64,000 nt of DNA from Caulobacter sp. 602-1 (GTDB taxonomy: Bacteria; Pseudomonadota; Alphaproteobacteria; Caulobacterales; Caulobacteraceae): positions 1-64,000 of the forward strand of contig NZ_RRYI01000007.1 of assembly GCF_003931565.1 (NCBI RefSeq), given 5' to 3'. A program made the position numbers and the translations under genes. The notes beneath the pieces are model-generated. The model worked only from the letters and a program-made list of their open reading frames with translations. It had not been told where the DNA came from and ran no database searches. Positions 8,850 through 16,864 of this stretch are shown piece by piece; positions within the stretch are counted from its first letter, which is position 1; each line of letters begins with the position of its first letter.

Positions 8850-9467
8850 ATGACCCCTACGCCCGCCCTCTTCGAAGCGCCCCGCCGCGACCGTGCCAAT
8901 TACGAACCAGAATGGCCGCCGATCCTGATCGTGCCGGGCCTCTACAATTCCGGCCCCGACCATTGGCAGAGCCATTGGGAGCGCGAGCTGCCCAACGCCC
9001 AACGGGTCGAGCAGCAGGATTGGGAGCGCCCCTTGCTGGGCGACTGGACCATCAGCCTGGCCGAGGCCATCCGCCAGAACCCCGGCGCGATCCTGGTCGC
9101 CCACAGCCTGGGCTGCGCCCTGGTCTGCCACCTGGCCCAGGTGACCGGCGGACGCGGCGTCGGCGGGGCCATGCTGGTCGCGCCGGCCGACGTCAATCGC
9201 GAAGGCCCGGCCGGCCGCCTGCTGGTCGGCTTCTCACCGATCCCACGCCAGCGCCTGCCCTTCCCCAGCCTGGTCGTGGCCAGCCGCAACGACCCCTATG
9301 TCGAACTCGAACGGGCGGAAGCGTTCGCGCGGAGTTGGGGGTCTGAGTTCGTCGACCTGGGTCGGGCGGGACACATCAATGTGGATTCGGGGCACGGGGC
9401 GTGGATGAAAGGCCGCACGCTGCTGCGGGGGTTGGCGCAGCGGGTGGCGGCCGCGGAGCGGCTATAG
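8850..9467 (+). CDS. RBBP9/YdeN-type alpha/beta serine hydrolase
   Basis: This 205-residue small serine hydrolase has the nucleophile elbow Ala-His-Ser-Leu-Gly-Cys (Ser86). The N-terminal Val-Pro-Gly-Leu-Tyr-Asn-Ser-Gly-Pro-Asp-His-Trp-Gln motif is typical of RBBP9/YdeN proteins. The Arg-Asn-Asp-Pro-Tyr Asp and the Gly-His-Ile-Asn His complete the triad. Substrates of the family are mostly unknown. It stands alone on the plus strand between the msrB terminator and the leftward tRNA-Leu gene. Confidence 0.85.
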   Translation: MTPTPALFEAPRRDRANYEPEWPPILIVPGLYNSGPDHWQSHWERELPNAQRVEQQDWERPLLGDWTISLAEAIRQNPGAILVAHSLGCALVCHLAQVTGGRGVGGAMLVAPADVNREGPAGRLLVGFSPIPRQRLPFPSLVVASRNDPYVELERAEAFARSWGSEFVDLGRAGHINVDSGHGAWMKGRTLLRGLAQRVAAAERL

Positions 9468-9487
9468 TCCACTATGAAGGAAAGAGT

Positions 9488-9572
9488 TGGTGCGGGCGGT
9501 CGGGGTCGAACCGACACTCCTTTCGGAACCGGATTTTGAGTCCGGCGCGTCTACCAGTTTCACCACGCCCGC
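9488..9572 (-). tRNA. tRNA-Leu (anticodon CAA)
   Basis: On the minus strand a seven-base acceptor stem GCGGGCG/CGCCCGC is closed by discriminator A and an encoded CCA. The anticodon loop reads CTCAAAA, giving anticodon CAA for the UUG codon. An extended variable arm (GGTTCCGAAAGGAGTG region) marks it as a class II tRNA, and the T-loop GGTTCGACCCC is canonical. Length is 85 with CCA. Confidence 0.95.
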
Positions 9573-9667
9573 AGGCTTCGCGTCTCCGCGAAGGGTGGTC
9601 TTCCTAACAGGCGTCGCCGGCGATTTCCAGTCTTCAGAACGCGGTTTAGCGACGGCCTTCGAAACCC

Positions 9668-10177
9668 CTATGGCGGGCTGATCGTCTCGCCGCCGGTCAG
9701 CTGGACGGCGGCCGTCTCGAGGTGATCCAGCAGGCGCTTGAACATCGCCACCTCACTGGGGGCCAGGCCGGCCAGCAGAGTCGCCTCATAGGCCAGGGCC
9801 AGCGGGGCGATCTCGGCGAACAGGCGACGTCCGGCAGCGGTGAGTTCCAGGGTGTGCGAGCGGCGGTCCGAGCGGACCGTCGTGCGGGCCACCAGCCGCC
9901 GGACGACCAGTTCCTGGGCGGCGCGGCTGACCCGGACCTTGTCCATCGCCGTGCGCGTGACGGCCGTATGCGGGGTCAGCGCCCCCTCGGCCAGCACCGA
10001 CATCAGCCGCCACTGTGGGATGGTCAGGCCGAAGCGGTCCTCATAGGCGCGGGCGATCAGGCGACTGACCGCCGCCGACGCCGTAGCCAGCCGATAGGGA
10101 ACATAGTCGATGAGGCTGACACCTGCCTCGGGCGCGTCGGGCGCGCCAGACGTGATCGGAGAGACCGTCGCGGTCAT
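9668..10177 (-). CDS. MarR family transcriptional regulator
   Basis: This 169-residue regulator has the MarR winged helix from about 50 to 125: the Phe-Gly-Leu-Thr-Ile-Pro-Gln-Trp-Arg-Leu start of the fold, a recognition helix around Met-Asp-Lys-Val-Arg-Val-Ser-Arg, and the wing Asp-Arg-Arg-Ser-His-Thr-Leu-Glu-Leu-Thr. The N-terminal 20 residues are an unstructured extension. No co-transcribed target gene is adjacent (tRNA-Leu lies downstream), so its regulon is probably elsewhere. AAGGAAGGGT precedes the ATG. Confidence 0.9.
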   Translation of the reverse strand: MTATVSPITSGAPDAPEAGVSLIDYVPYRLATASAAVSRLIARAYEDRFGLTIPQWRLMSVLAEGALTPHTAVTRTAMDKVRVSRAAQELVVRRLVARTTVRSDRRSHTLELTAAGRRLFAEIAPLALAYEATLLAGLAPSEVAMFKRLLDHLETAAVQLTGGETISPP

Positions 10178-10411
10178 ACCCTTCCTTTCGTCCTCCCGGG
10201 CGTGACCGCCTTGGAAGGCGCGGCCTTCGCCAATTCATTGCGCGTTGGTCGGGCCATGGCGTTGGCCCACGCGTCGTCTTGGTGTGAGCGTCCCCTGCCC
10301 GCGCCTCAACGACGGGGCGAGTTCGCTCGAAAGAAGACCCACATTCGCACGCCGCTTGGGCAGAGAATAGCCGTCTCGCCCACCTGAACGGCGTTCTTAT
10401 GCCTCGGGACG

Positions 10412-11173
10412 TCAGTGATGGTCGGCGCCGTGCGGCTTTTCCTTGGGCATCGGCGGCAAGGTGGTCAGCGACTTCTGGCAGTCCTCCAGCTCGCGCAGGC
10501 AGTTGGGACGGTTCCAGAAGTCGGCGAACTCGGCCACGGCCAGACGCAGCAGCTGCTTGAATTCCTTGGAGTCCGGGCCCTTGGGGCCCCCGTGGTCCTC
10601 GTGCTTGGCCTCCGGCTTGCACGACGCCAGCAGCACGGTCTGGGAGCCGACGATCGTCACGTTGCGACTCAGCACCTCGACACCGCCGCCGCGGCACTTG
10701 TCGTCGCACTTGTGCTTGTCGTGGCCGTGCTCGGCGCAGACCTTGTCGTCGCCATGCTTGTCGTCCTTGCCGTGCGCAGCGCCGGGGTGGCCGTCCTTGG
10801 CGGCTTCCTTCGGCTTCTCCTCGGGCGGCTTGCCGTCGATGGCGTCGGACAGGTGCTGGAACGCCTTGGCGCAGGGACCGCCGAACGTCAGCAGCGGCCC
10901 GATCAGGCGGTCGACCTCGGCGAGTAGCTCGTGGGCCTTCTTTTCCAGTTCGCCGGAGTGGGCGCTGCTGGCGGCCACGCACTTGGCCTTGATAGCCTCG
11001 TGGATCTTCTTGGGAACGTCGCTGGTCTTTTCGCCCTTTTCGCCGCGCCCCGTCAGGCGGCCGGCGAAAAAGGCCAGGGCCGCGATGGCGATGCCCGCGA
11101 GAATCAGCAGGAAGACCAGGGTCGGGTCGAAGACCGGCACCGGCTGCTCGACCGGAAATTCTGACTGGTACAC
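10412..11173 (-). CDS. membrane-anchored His/Cys/Lys-rich protein of unknown function
   Basis: The GTG at 11173 is chosen because AGGGGG sits six bases upstream; an ATG at 11194 has no such site. The 253-residue product has one transmembrane helix (about 15-37) and then a soluble domain with scattered cysteines. A central low-complexity stretch of about 45 residues is made largely of His, Asp, Lys, Gly and Cys, with repeated Lys-His-Gly/Lys-His-Lys-Cys patterns. It ends in Asp-His-His. The composition suggests metal binding. I recognise no family, and neighbours give no functional clue. Confidence 0.75.
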   Translation of the reverse strand: MYQSEFPVEQPVPVFDPTLVFLLILAGIAIAALAFFAGRLTGRGEKGEKTSDVPKKIHEAIKAKCVAASSAHSGELEKKAHELLAEVDRLIGPLLTFGGPCAKAFQHLSDAIDGKPPEEKPKEAAKDGHPGAAHGKDDKHGDDKVCAEHGHDKHKCDDKCRGGGVEVLSRNVTIVGSQTVLLASCKPEAKHEDHGGPKGPDSKEFKQLLRLAVAEFADFWNRPNCLRELEDCQKSLTTLPPMPKEKPHGADHH

Positions 11174-11261
11174 GGCGATCCCCCTTGGCCCCATACGCCA
11201 CGCGTCGAATAGCGCGGCCTATGGTTAACGCAACAGCGTTATCTATGCACGGCCAAGGTGC

Positions 11262-11540
11262 TCAGGACGGGGCGGAAATGATGCTGGAGACGCGTGCGCC
11301 CGCGTCGTAGCGCGACGGACCGCCAAACACGGTCACCTCGCAGAGGATGTCGCCGCCCTCGGCCGAGGCCCAGATATAGCTGCGCTCGACCTCGACATAG
11401 CGGCCGGCGGGCGAGATCCCCTCGAAGCTGTCGCCCCAGGGCACGATCCCGCGCAGGTCTCGCCAGCGCAGGGTCACGGCGCGCGAAAGCTCGTCGCGCG
11501 CCATGGCCTCCAGGTCGGGATCACCCACCGGACTGCTCAC
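11262..11540 (-). CDS. small hypothetical protein
   Basis: This 92-residue protein uses a GTG start at 11540 with GAGG eight bases upstream. It is acidic, with an N-terminal Asp/Glu-rich helix and a beta-rich remainder (Arg-Tyr-Val-Glu-Val-Glu-Arg-Ser-Tyr, Ile-Leu-Cys-Glu-Val-Thr-Val-Phe-Gly-Gly). It has no signal peptide or membrane segment. It follows the DUF3297 gene by 10 bases, so the two probably form a small operon. I do not recognise a family. Confidence 0.7.
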   Translation of the reverse strand: MSSPVGDPDLEAMARDELSRAVTLRWRDLRGIVPWGDSFEGISPAGRYVEVERSYIWASAEGGDILCEVTVFGGPSRYDAGARVSSIISAPS

Positions 11541-11550
11541 CTTAGGGGCC

Positions 11551-11799
11551 TCAGCCTTCGGCGGTGTCGCGGAAATAGGCCTCGACCTCGCCCTGCAGCT
11601 TCAGGGTCATCGGGTTGCCCTTGCGGTCCACGGTCTTGCCGGCGGCGACCCGCACCCACTTCTCGCTGATGCAGTATTCCTCGACATTGGTCTTCTCGAC
11701 GCCCTTGAAGCGGATGCCGATGCCGCGCTCCAGCAGGTCGGCGTCGTAGTACGGGCTGTCCGGGTTCACGGAGAGGCGGTCGGGAGGCGTGTCGCTCAT
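11551..11799 (-). CDS. DUF3297 family protein
   Basis: This 82-residue cytoplasmic protein begins Met-Ser-Asp-Thr-Pro-Pro-Asp-Arg-Leu-Ser-Val-Asn-Pro-Asp-Ser-Pro-Tyr-Tyr, a pattern I associate with DUF3297. The rest holds the Gly-Ile-Gly-Ile-Arg-Phe-Lys-Gly and Val-Glu-Glu-Tyr-Cys-Ile-Ser-Glu segments. Function is unknown. The ATG at 11799 is preferred over a 26-residue upstream extension because it gives the conserved N-terminus. Confidence 0.8.
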   Translation of the reverse strand: MSDTPPDRLSVNPDSPYYDADLLERGIGIRFKGVEKTNVEEYCISEKWVRVAAGKTVDRKGNPMTLKLQGEVEAYFRDTAEG

Positions 11800-11902
11800 G
11801 GTCTTCTGGCTTTCGGTCGGGGCAGCGCGGCCCATGTCTTGGCCGGCGGTGATAGCCACGAAACGCCGAAAATCCAAATACGGCGACGCGCCGCCCGTCC
11901 TT

Positions 11903-12370
11903 TTAGGCCTGCGGGTCTTCCTTTACCGGGTCGGCGGCCGACACCGTCCCGTCGTTGTTGGTGTCGTGCGTCACGAACATCCGCCAGCCGGAATAGTCGA
12001 ACTCGGCGCGGGTGATGGCGCCGCTCTTGTCGCTGTCGAGCACGTCGAAGCGGACGTCGGCCTGGCGCATCTGGCGCTCGCGCTCCTCTTCCTTCTTCTC
12101 GGCCGTGCGGCTGTCAGTGGCGAGCCGCTTCTCGAGGCGCGCCTTGAACTCGCCGACATATTCGGCCCTCGACAGCACGCCGTTCCGGTCGGCGTCGGTG
12201 GCGGCGAACTGCAAGGCGCGGGTGGCGGCGTACTCGTCCTTGGTGACGACGCCGTCGCCGTTCTGGTCCTGCTCCTTGATGAAGGTGTCGCGGGCGTGCG
12301 AGGCGGCGTGGGCCGCCCCGGCGGCCAGCGAGACGGCGGCGATGGCGGCGAGAATCGTGCGGGTCTTCAT
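11903..12370 (-). CDS. secreted EF-hand calcium-binding protein
   Basis: The 155-residue protein has a signal peptide ending Ala-His-Ala at about 22. Four EF-hand loops follow: Asp-Gln-Asn-Gly-Asp-Gly, Asp-Ala-Asp-Arg-Asn-Gly, Asp-Ser-Asp-Lys-Ser-Gly and Asp-Thr-Asn-Asn-Asp-Gly, the last closed by Ala-Asp instead of Glu. A charged helix rich in Glu and Arg separates loops two and three. It starts 8 bases after the DUF4198 stop, so both share the promoter controlled by the Fur-like site. A role as a periplasmic metal-binding partner is inferred. Confidence 0.85.
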   Translation of the reverse strand: MKTRTILAAIAAVSLAAGAAHAASHARDTFIKEQDQNGDGVVTKDEYAATRALQFAATDADRNGVLSRAEYVGEFKARLEKRLATDSRTAEKKEEERERQMRQADVRFDVLDSDKSGAITRAEFDYSGWRMFVTHDTNNDGTVSAADPVKEDPQA

Positions 12371-12378
12371 GGGATGTC

Positions 12379-13164
12379 CTAGCGGAGGGATTCGAACGTC
12401 AGGGCGTAGGTGAAGCTCTGGCCGGGCTGACCAGCGGCGGCCGGAGCGATGCGGTAGCGGGTCTGGGCCTGGTAGATCCCCGACCTGTCGACCTTGAGGA
12501 CGAAGCGCCCCTTGGCGTCGCTGGTCACGGTCCTGGGCGCGCTCTTGGTGTCGGCGTATCGGTCGTCGGCGCCCTGGACGGTGATCGGCTGGCCCGCCAG
12601 CGGCTTGCCGTCGAACAGCACCTCGAACACGGCGTCCTGGCCGGTGACGATCTTGCTGGGATGGGTGATGGCGTGGAATTCCAGGCCCTTGCCGATCGGG
12701 GCCAGGGCCGCGTCGCTCGGCGCGCCGCGCGTGACATAGACGTCCGCCATGGTCAGGCTCTGCATGTCGATGGCGTCGGCCGGGGCCTTGTCGCCCTCGA
12801 AGAACTGCCACTCGCCCTTGACCAGGGCGGCCTTGGCGACGCGACCGCCCCGCAGGCCGGTGGTGATGCGATAGGTGCCCGGCTTCTCGGTGACGGCTTC
12901 GACCAGCGCCAGTTCGCGCGTGTAGACCGGCGTCAGGGCGACACGGACTCCGTCGGGGCCGATCACGGCGTAGGCGTCGGACTTCATCACCACCTCGGGC
13001 GTGAAGAAGCTCTCGGTGAAGGCGCCCTGCACGGTGACGATCTTGCGGTCCGACGCGTCGAACACGGTCGGCAGCAGATAGGGCGAATGGGCCTGGGCGG
13101 CTGAGCCGGCCAGACCGAGCAAGAGCGCGCCGCCCAGCAGGCCAACGCGGAGAGAACGGATCAT
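12379..13164 (-). CDS. periplasmic DUF4198 family protein
   Basis: The 261-residue protein has a signal peptide ending Ala-Gln-Ala-His-Ser. The His-Ser-Pro-Tyr-Leu-Leu-Pro N-terminus is typical of DUF4198 proteins, which include nickel-transport-associated and other metal-linked periplasmic proteins. The body is beta-sandwich-like, with two carboxypeptidase-regulatory-like segments (Val-Leu-Phe-Asp-Gly-Lys-Pro-Leu-Ala-Gly-Gln-Pro-Ile). The ATG at 13164 is chosen because a signal peptide begins there. It is divergent from the TonB receptor across the Fur-like site, so a part in the same iron or haem uptake route is likely. Confidence 0.82.
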   Translation of the reverse strand: MIRSLRVGLLGGALLLGLAGSAAQAHSPYLLPTVFDASDRKIVTVQGAFTESFFTPEVVMKSDAYAVIGPDGVRVALTPVYTRELALVEAVTEKPGTYRITTGLRGGRVAKAALVKGEWQFFEGDKAPADAIDMQSLTMADVYVTRGAPSDAALAPIGKGLEFHAITHPSKIVTGQDAVFEVLFDGKPLAGQPITVQGADDRYADTKSAPRTVTSDAKGRFVLKVDRSGIYQAQTRYRIAPAAAGQPGQSFTYALTFESLR

Positions 13165-13210
13165 CGGGAACACCCCAGCCGCCGCTCCAGTCGCGGCGAG
13201 GCTTGAGATA

Positions 13211-13239
13211 TTGCGATTAGTTCTGAGAATCAATTGCAA
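13211..13239. promoter_or_regulatory. Fur-box-like palindrome
   Basis: The 14-base arms TTGCGATTAGTTCT and AGAATCAATTGCAA flank a central G; 11 of 14 positions are complementary. The TTGC(A/G)ATT..TTCTGAGAATC..AATTGCAA layout matches the alphaproteobacterial Fur box (TGCAAATGATTCTCATTTGCA type). It sits between the divergent DUF4198 operon and the TonB receptor and could repress both under iron sufficiency. Confidence 0.72.
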
Positions 13240-13323
13240 ATAGCTTGACCGGTCTGGCGGGCCGTTTTACCCCGTCGCCACCAAGTTGCGAACAAGTCGC
13301 AAAAACCATCGAAGGGGATATCG

Positions 13324-15534
13324 ATGTCTCGCCTCAAGCTGGCCGCCCTCGCGGCCGCCTCCTCCGCCGCGCTCATGGCCGTCGCCGCGCCCTCCTCTCA
13401 AGCCTGGGCCGCCGACAACACCGCCGATGCGGTCGAGGTCGACAAGGTCACGGTCACCGCCACGCGCTCGGAAAAGTCGGTCGACAAGGTCCCGGCGACG
13501 GTGAGCGTCATCTCGTCGGACGAGATCGAGGACGGCCTGGTCAAGGACATCAAGGACCTGGTCCGCGACGAGCCGGGCGTATCGGTCCGCAGCGCCCCCG
13601 CTCGCTTCACCGCCGCCGGCTCCTCGACGGGCCGCGACGGCAACGCCGGCTTCAACATCCGCGGCCTGGAGGGCAACCGCGTGCTGATCGTCGTCGACGG
13701 CGTGCGCGTGCCGGACGGCTTCGCCTTCGGCGCCCAGTCGACCGGCCGTGGCGACTATGTCGACCTCGACATCCTGAAGTCGGTCGAGATCGTGCGCGGC
13801 CCAGCCTCGGCCCTCTATGGCGCCGATGGCCTGGCCGGCTCGGTCAACTTCATCACCAAGGATCCGTCCGACATCCTGAAGGACGGCAAGACCTTCGCCG
13901 GCCGCGCCCGCGTCGGCTACGCCTCGGCCGACGAGAGCTGGACCGAGAGCCTGCTGCTGGCCGGCAAGTCGGACCGCTGGGAAGCCCTGGCGGCCTACAC
14001 CCGCCGCGACGGCAAGGGCCAGAAGACGGCCGGGACCAACGACTCGGCCAATACCGACCGCACCACCGCCAATCCCGAGGACAATCAGTCCAATTCGTTC
14101 CTGGGCAAGCTGATCTACAGCCCCGACGACAGGAACCGCTTCCGCCTGACGGTCGACCACCTGGATCGCGACGTCGACTGGACCGTTCTGTCGGCCATCG
14201 CCAAGCCGCCGCTGGCCTCCACCAGCGTCCTCGGCCTGACCGCCTTCGACAAGATCAAGCGCAATCGCGTCAGCGCCGACCACCGCTTCGATGGCGGCGA
14301 AGGCCTGATCAAAACCGCCCGCTCGACCGTCTACTGGCAGAAGAGCACGACCCGCCAGTTCTCGGCCGAGGATCGCAACACCGCCGCCGACCGCACCCGC
14401 GACGCCACCTTCAACAACCGCGTCCTGGGCGCCAGCGTCGAACTGCACAGCGTGTTCGACACCGGCGCGCTGAAGCACGAGATCGTCTGGGGCGGCGACG
14501 CCTCGATCACCCGCCAGCAAGGCACACGCGACGGCACGGTCCCGCCGGTCGGCGAAACCTTCCCCGGCAAGGCCTTCCCGACCACCGACTTCACCCTGGC
14601 CGGCCTCTATTTGCAGGACGAGATCGCCGCGGGCCCCGTGACGATCTATCCGGCCATCCGCTTCGACTACTACAAGCTGGACCCGAAGGCCGACCCGCTG
14701 TTCACCACCGCCGCGTCGGGCCAACACGACTCGCACATCTCGCCGAAGCTCGGCCTGGTGTGGGAGGCCAGCGACGTGGTCACCGTGTTCGCCAACGCCG
14801 CGGCCGGCTTCAAGGCCCCCGCCCCGATCCAGATCAACACCGGCTTCGCCAACCTGGTCTCGAACTACAAGTCGATCTCGAACCCCGACCTGAAGCCCGA
14901 GACCAGCAAGACGATCGAGGGCGGCGTCCGATTCCACCAGGGCGGCTTCCGCGCGGCCGCGACCGCGTTCACCGGCAAGTACGACGACTTCATCGAGCAG
15001 GTGCAGGTCGGCGGGAACTTCACCGCCGCCAATCCCGCCGTCTACCAGTACATCAACCTGTCCGACGCCAAGATCAGCGGCGCCGAGGCCAAGGCCTCGT
15101 TCGACTTCGGCAACGGCTTCACGGTCCGCGCCGCGGCCTCCTACGCCAAGGGCTCGTCCAAGACCGACGGCGTCCGCGCGCCCCTGGTCTCGATCGACCC
15201 GGTCAAGCTGACCGGCGGCCTCGCCTATCGCGCGCCGACGGGCCGTTTCGGCGGCGACCTCAGCGTCGTCCACGCCGACCGCAAGTCGGCCAGCCGCGCA
15301 GGCGTGACCTGCACTGGCGGCTGCTTCCTGCCGCCGTCGTTCACCGTCGCCGACGCCACCGCCTGGCTGGCCGTGACCGACACAGTGACCGTGCGCGCCG
15401 GCGTCTTCAACCTCACCGACGAGAAGTACTGGTGGTGGAGCGATGCGCGCGGCCTGGCCGACAGCTCGACGGTCAAGGACGGCTACAGCCAGCCCGGCCG
15501 CAACTACAGCGTCTCCCTGGCGCTGAAGTTCTAA
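13324..15534 (+). CDS. TonB-dependent receptor, haem/haemoglobin type
   Basis: The 736-residue outer-membrane receptor has a signal peptide (about 1-30), a TonB box-like Asp-Lys-Val-Thr-Val-Thr-Ala-Thr segment, and a plug domain (about 45-170, with Phe-Asn-Ile-Arg-Gly-Leu-Glu-Gly-Asn-Arg-Val). A 22-strand-type barrel ends in the C-terminal Phe needed for Bam insertion. The plug wording and length fit the haemoglobin/haem receptor group; in C. crescentus the Fur-regulated receptor HutA is of this kind. The substrate is not proven by sequence. Transcription would be iron-regulated through the palindrome 85 bases upstream. Confidence 0.88.
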   Translation: MSRLKLAALAAASSAALMAVAAPSSQAWAADNTADAVEVDKVTVTATRSEKSVDKVPATVSVISSDEIEDGLVKDIKDLVRDEPGVSVRSAPARFTAAGSSTGRDGNAGFNIRGLEGNRVLIVVDGVRVPDGFAFGAQSTGRGDYVDLDILKSVEIVRGPASALYGADGLAGSVNFITKDPSDILKDGKTFAGRARVGYASADESWTESLLLAGKSDRWEALAAYTRRDGKGQKTAGTNDSANTDRTTANPEDNQSNSFLGKLIYSPDDRNRFRLTVDHLDRDVDWTVLSAIAKPPLASTSVLGLTAFDKIKRNRVSADHRFDGGEGLIKTARSTVYWQKSTTRQFSAEDRNTAADRTRDATFNNRVLGASVELHSVFDTGALKHEIVWGGDASITRQQGTRDGTVPPVGETFPGKAFPTTDFTLAGLYLQDEIAAGPVTIYPAIRFDYYKLDPKADPLFTTAASGQHDSHISPKLGLVWEASDVVTVFANAAAGFKAPAPIQINTGFANLVSNYKSISNPDLKPETSKTIEGGVRFHQGGFRAAATAFTGKYDDFIEQVQVGGNFTAANPAVYQYINLSDAKISGAEAKASFDFGNGFTVRAAASYAKGSSKTDGVRAPLVSIDPVKLTGGLAYRAPTGRFGGDLSVVHADRKSASRAGVTCTGGCFLPPSFTVADATAWLAVTDTVTVRAGVFNLTDEKYWWWSDARGLADSSTVKDGYSQPGRNYSVSLALKF

Positions 15535-15559
15535 ACCCGCCGCGATCCTCGCCGGCGAG

Positions 15560-15589
15560 CGCCCCGATCCGGCCGGATCGGGGCGTTTT
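15560..15589 (+). terminator. intrinsic terminator of the TonB receptor gene
   Basis: A perfect 26-base palindrome, with arms CGCCCCGATCCGG and CCGGATCGGGGCG, is followed by TTTT 26 bases past the receptor stop codon. Confidence 0.88.
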
Positions 15590-15677
15590 GCGCTTAAGGG
15601 CCATGGGCGCGCCAAAAGCGCTTACACTTTGCGCGCTCACGCTTTACCACCGGCGAGGTCACGATATCGGAGTCCGC

Positions 15678-16286
15678 ATGCTGCGTCGCCTCTACGACTG
15701 GGTCATGGGCCTGGCCGCTTCCCGCCACGCTCCGGTGAGCCTTTTCGCCGTCTCGTTCGCTGAAAGCTCGTTCTTCCCGATACCGCCGGACGTGATGCTG
15801 GCTCCGATGGTGCTGGCCAAGCCGGAGAAGGCCTGGCGCTACGCCCTGATCTGCACGATCGCCTCGGTGCTGGGCGGCGCCCTGGGCTGGGCGATCGGCT
15901 ATTTCCTGCGCGATTTTGGCCTCTGGATGATGGCCGCGACCGGTCATACGGGCGGGCTCGAGCAGTTCCAGTGCTGGTATGGCAAATACGGCGTCTGGGT
16001 GATCCTGGCCAAGGGCTTGACCCCGATCCCCTACAAGCTGGTGACCATCGCCTCTGGCCTGGCCGCGTTCAGCTTCCCGATCTTCCTGGTCGCCTCGGCC
16101 GTGACGCGGGGCGCGCGCTTTTTCATGGTCGCCTTCATCGTCAAGAAGTTCGGCCCCACCCTGCTGCCGATCGTCGAGCGCCGTCTGGCCCTGTTCGCCG
16201 GAATTTTGATCGCCCTCCTTGTCATCGGCCTGACCGCCAGCCACTTCATCGGCGGAGGCGGACATGCTGGAGCTTGTGGCGCGTGA
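15678..16286 (+). CDS. YqaA/DedA family membrane protein
   Basis: This 202-residue inner-membrane protein of the SNARE-associated/DedA family has the Phe-Ala-Glu-Ser-Ser-Phe-Phe-Pro-Ile-Pro-Pro-Asp motif near 30 and the Gly-Leu-Thr-Pro-Ile-Pro-Tyr-Lys re-entrant loop near 115. Relatives are linked to lipid flipping and membrane homeostasis. The ATG at 15678 is the first one giving the family N-terminus; the long upstream reading frame is a shadow of the receptor. Its stop overlaps the next start as GTGA. Confidence 0.85.
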   Translation: MLRRLYDWVMGLAASRHAPVSLFAVSFAESSFFPIPPDVMLAPMVLAKPEKAWRYALICTIASVLGGALGWAIGYFLRDFGLWMMAATGHTGGLEQFQCWYGKYGVWVILAKGLTPIPYKLVTIASGLAAFSFPIFLVASAVTRGARFFMVAFIVKKFGPTLLPIVERRLALFAGILIALLVIGLTASHFIGGGGHAGACGA

Positions 16287-16864
16287 CGAACGACGATCCG
16301 AACACTGAACGCCCGGCTGGCGGCGAAACGCCGGCCCCGACCTTCATCGGCGTCGTCTATGACCTCGTGACCCGCCACTGGCCGCTGGTCGCGTTCCTGT
16401 CCAGCGCGCTGATGCTGGCTATCGCCCATGGCTTCGAGACCTTCGGTCACCTCGCGCCCTGTCACCTCTGCCTGAAGGCCCGCGAGGTCTATTGGGTCGC
16501 GGGGACCGTGGGCCTGCTCGGCGCCGTCCTGCAGCGCACGCCGCTGTGGCCCCGCCTGCGCCAGCCGGCGAACCTGCTGCTGGGCGTTATCTTCCTCTAT
16601 GGAACCGGCCTCGCGATCTTCCACGCCGGCGTTGAATGGAAGTGGTGGCCGGGTCCGACCACCTGCACCGGCAGCGGCGCGGCCAGCGCGGCCAACCTCT
16701 CGGCCATGCTGGACGGCTCGCTGAAGATCGAGGCGCCGATGTGCGACAAGGCCGCCTGGGTGTTCCTGGGCCTGTCGATGGCCGGCTGGAACGCCTTGGT
16801 CTCGCTGAAGCTGACCGTCTGGTCGGTGCTGGCCGGCCTGCGCAAAACGGAGACGCTGTCATGA
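16283..16864 (+). CDS. DsbB-like disulfide bond formation protein
   Basis: The 193-residue protein has four predicted membrane helices and the two periplasmic cysteine pairs of DsbB: Cys60/Cys63 (Cys-His-Leu-Cys) and Cys128/Cys154. DsbB re-oxidises DsbA and passes electrons to ubiquinone. The GTG start at 16283 overlaps the DedA gene stop, and its own stop overlaps coq7 as ATGA. The neighbour coq7 makes ubiquinone, the electron acceptor for DsbB, which makes the pairing sensible. Confidence 0.85.
   Translation: MTNDDPNTERPAGGETPAPTFIGVVYDLVTRHWPLVAFLSSALMLAIAHGFETFGHLAPCHLCLKAREVYWVAGTVGLLGAVLQRTPLWPRLRQPANLLLGVIFLYGTGLAIFHAGVEWKWWPGPTTCTGSGAASAANLSAMLDGSLKIEAPMCDKAAWVFLGLSMAGWNALVSLKLTVWSVLAGLRKTETLS

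Noticed and set aside
13267..15615. 782-codon frame antisense to the TonB receptor
   Set aside because: Shadow composition without motifs; the sense frame is a complete receptor with signal peptide and C-terminal Phe.
13245..16286. 1013-codon frame joining receptor shadow and the DedA gene
   Set aside because: Only the last 202 codons (from 15678) show a real protein; the rest is an out-of-frame shadow crossing a terminator.
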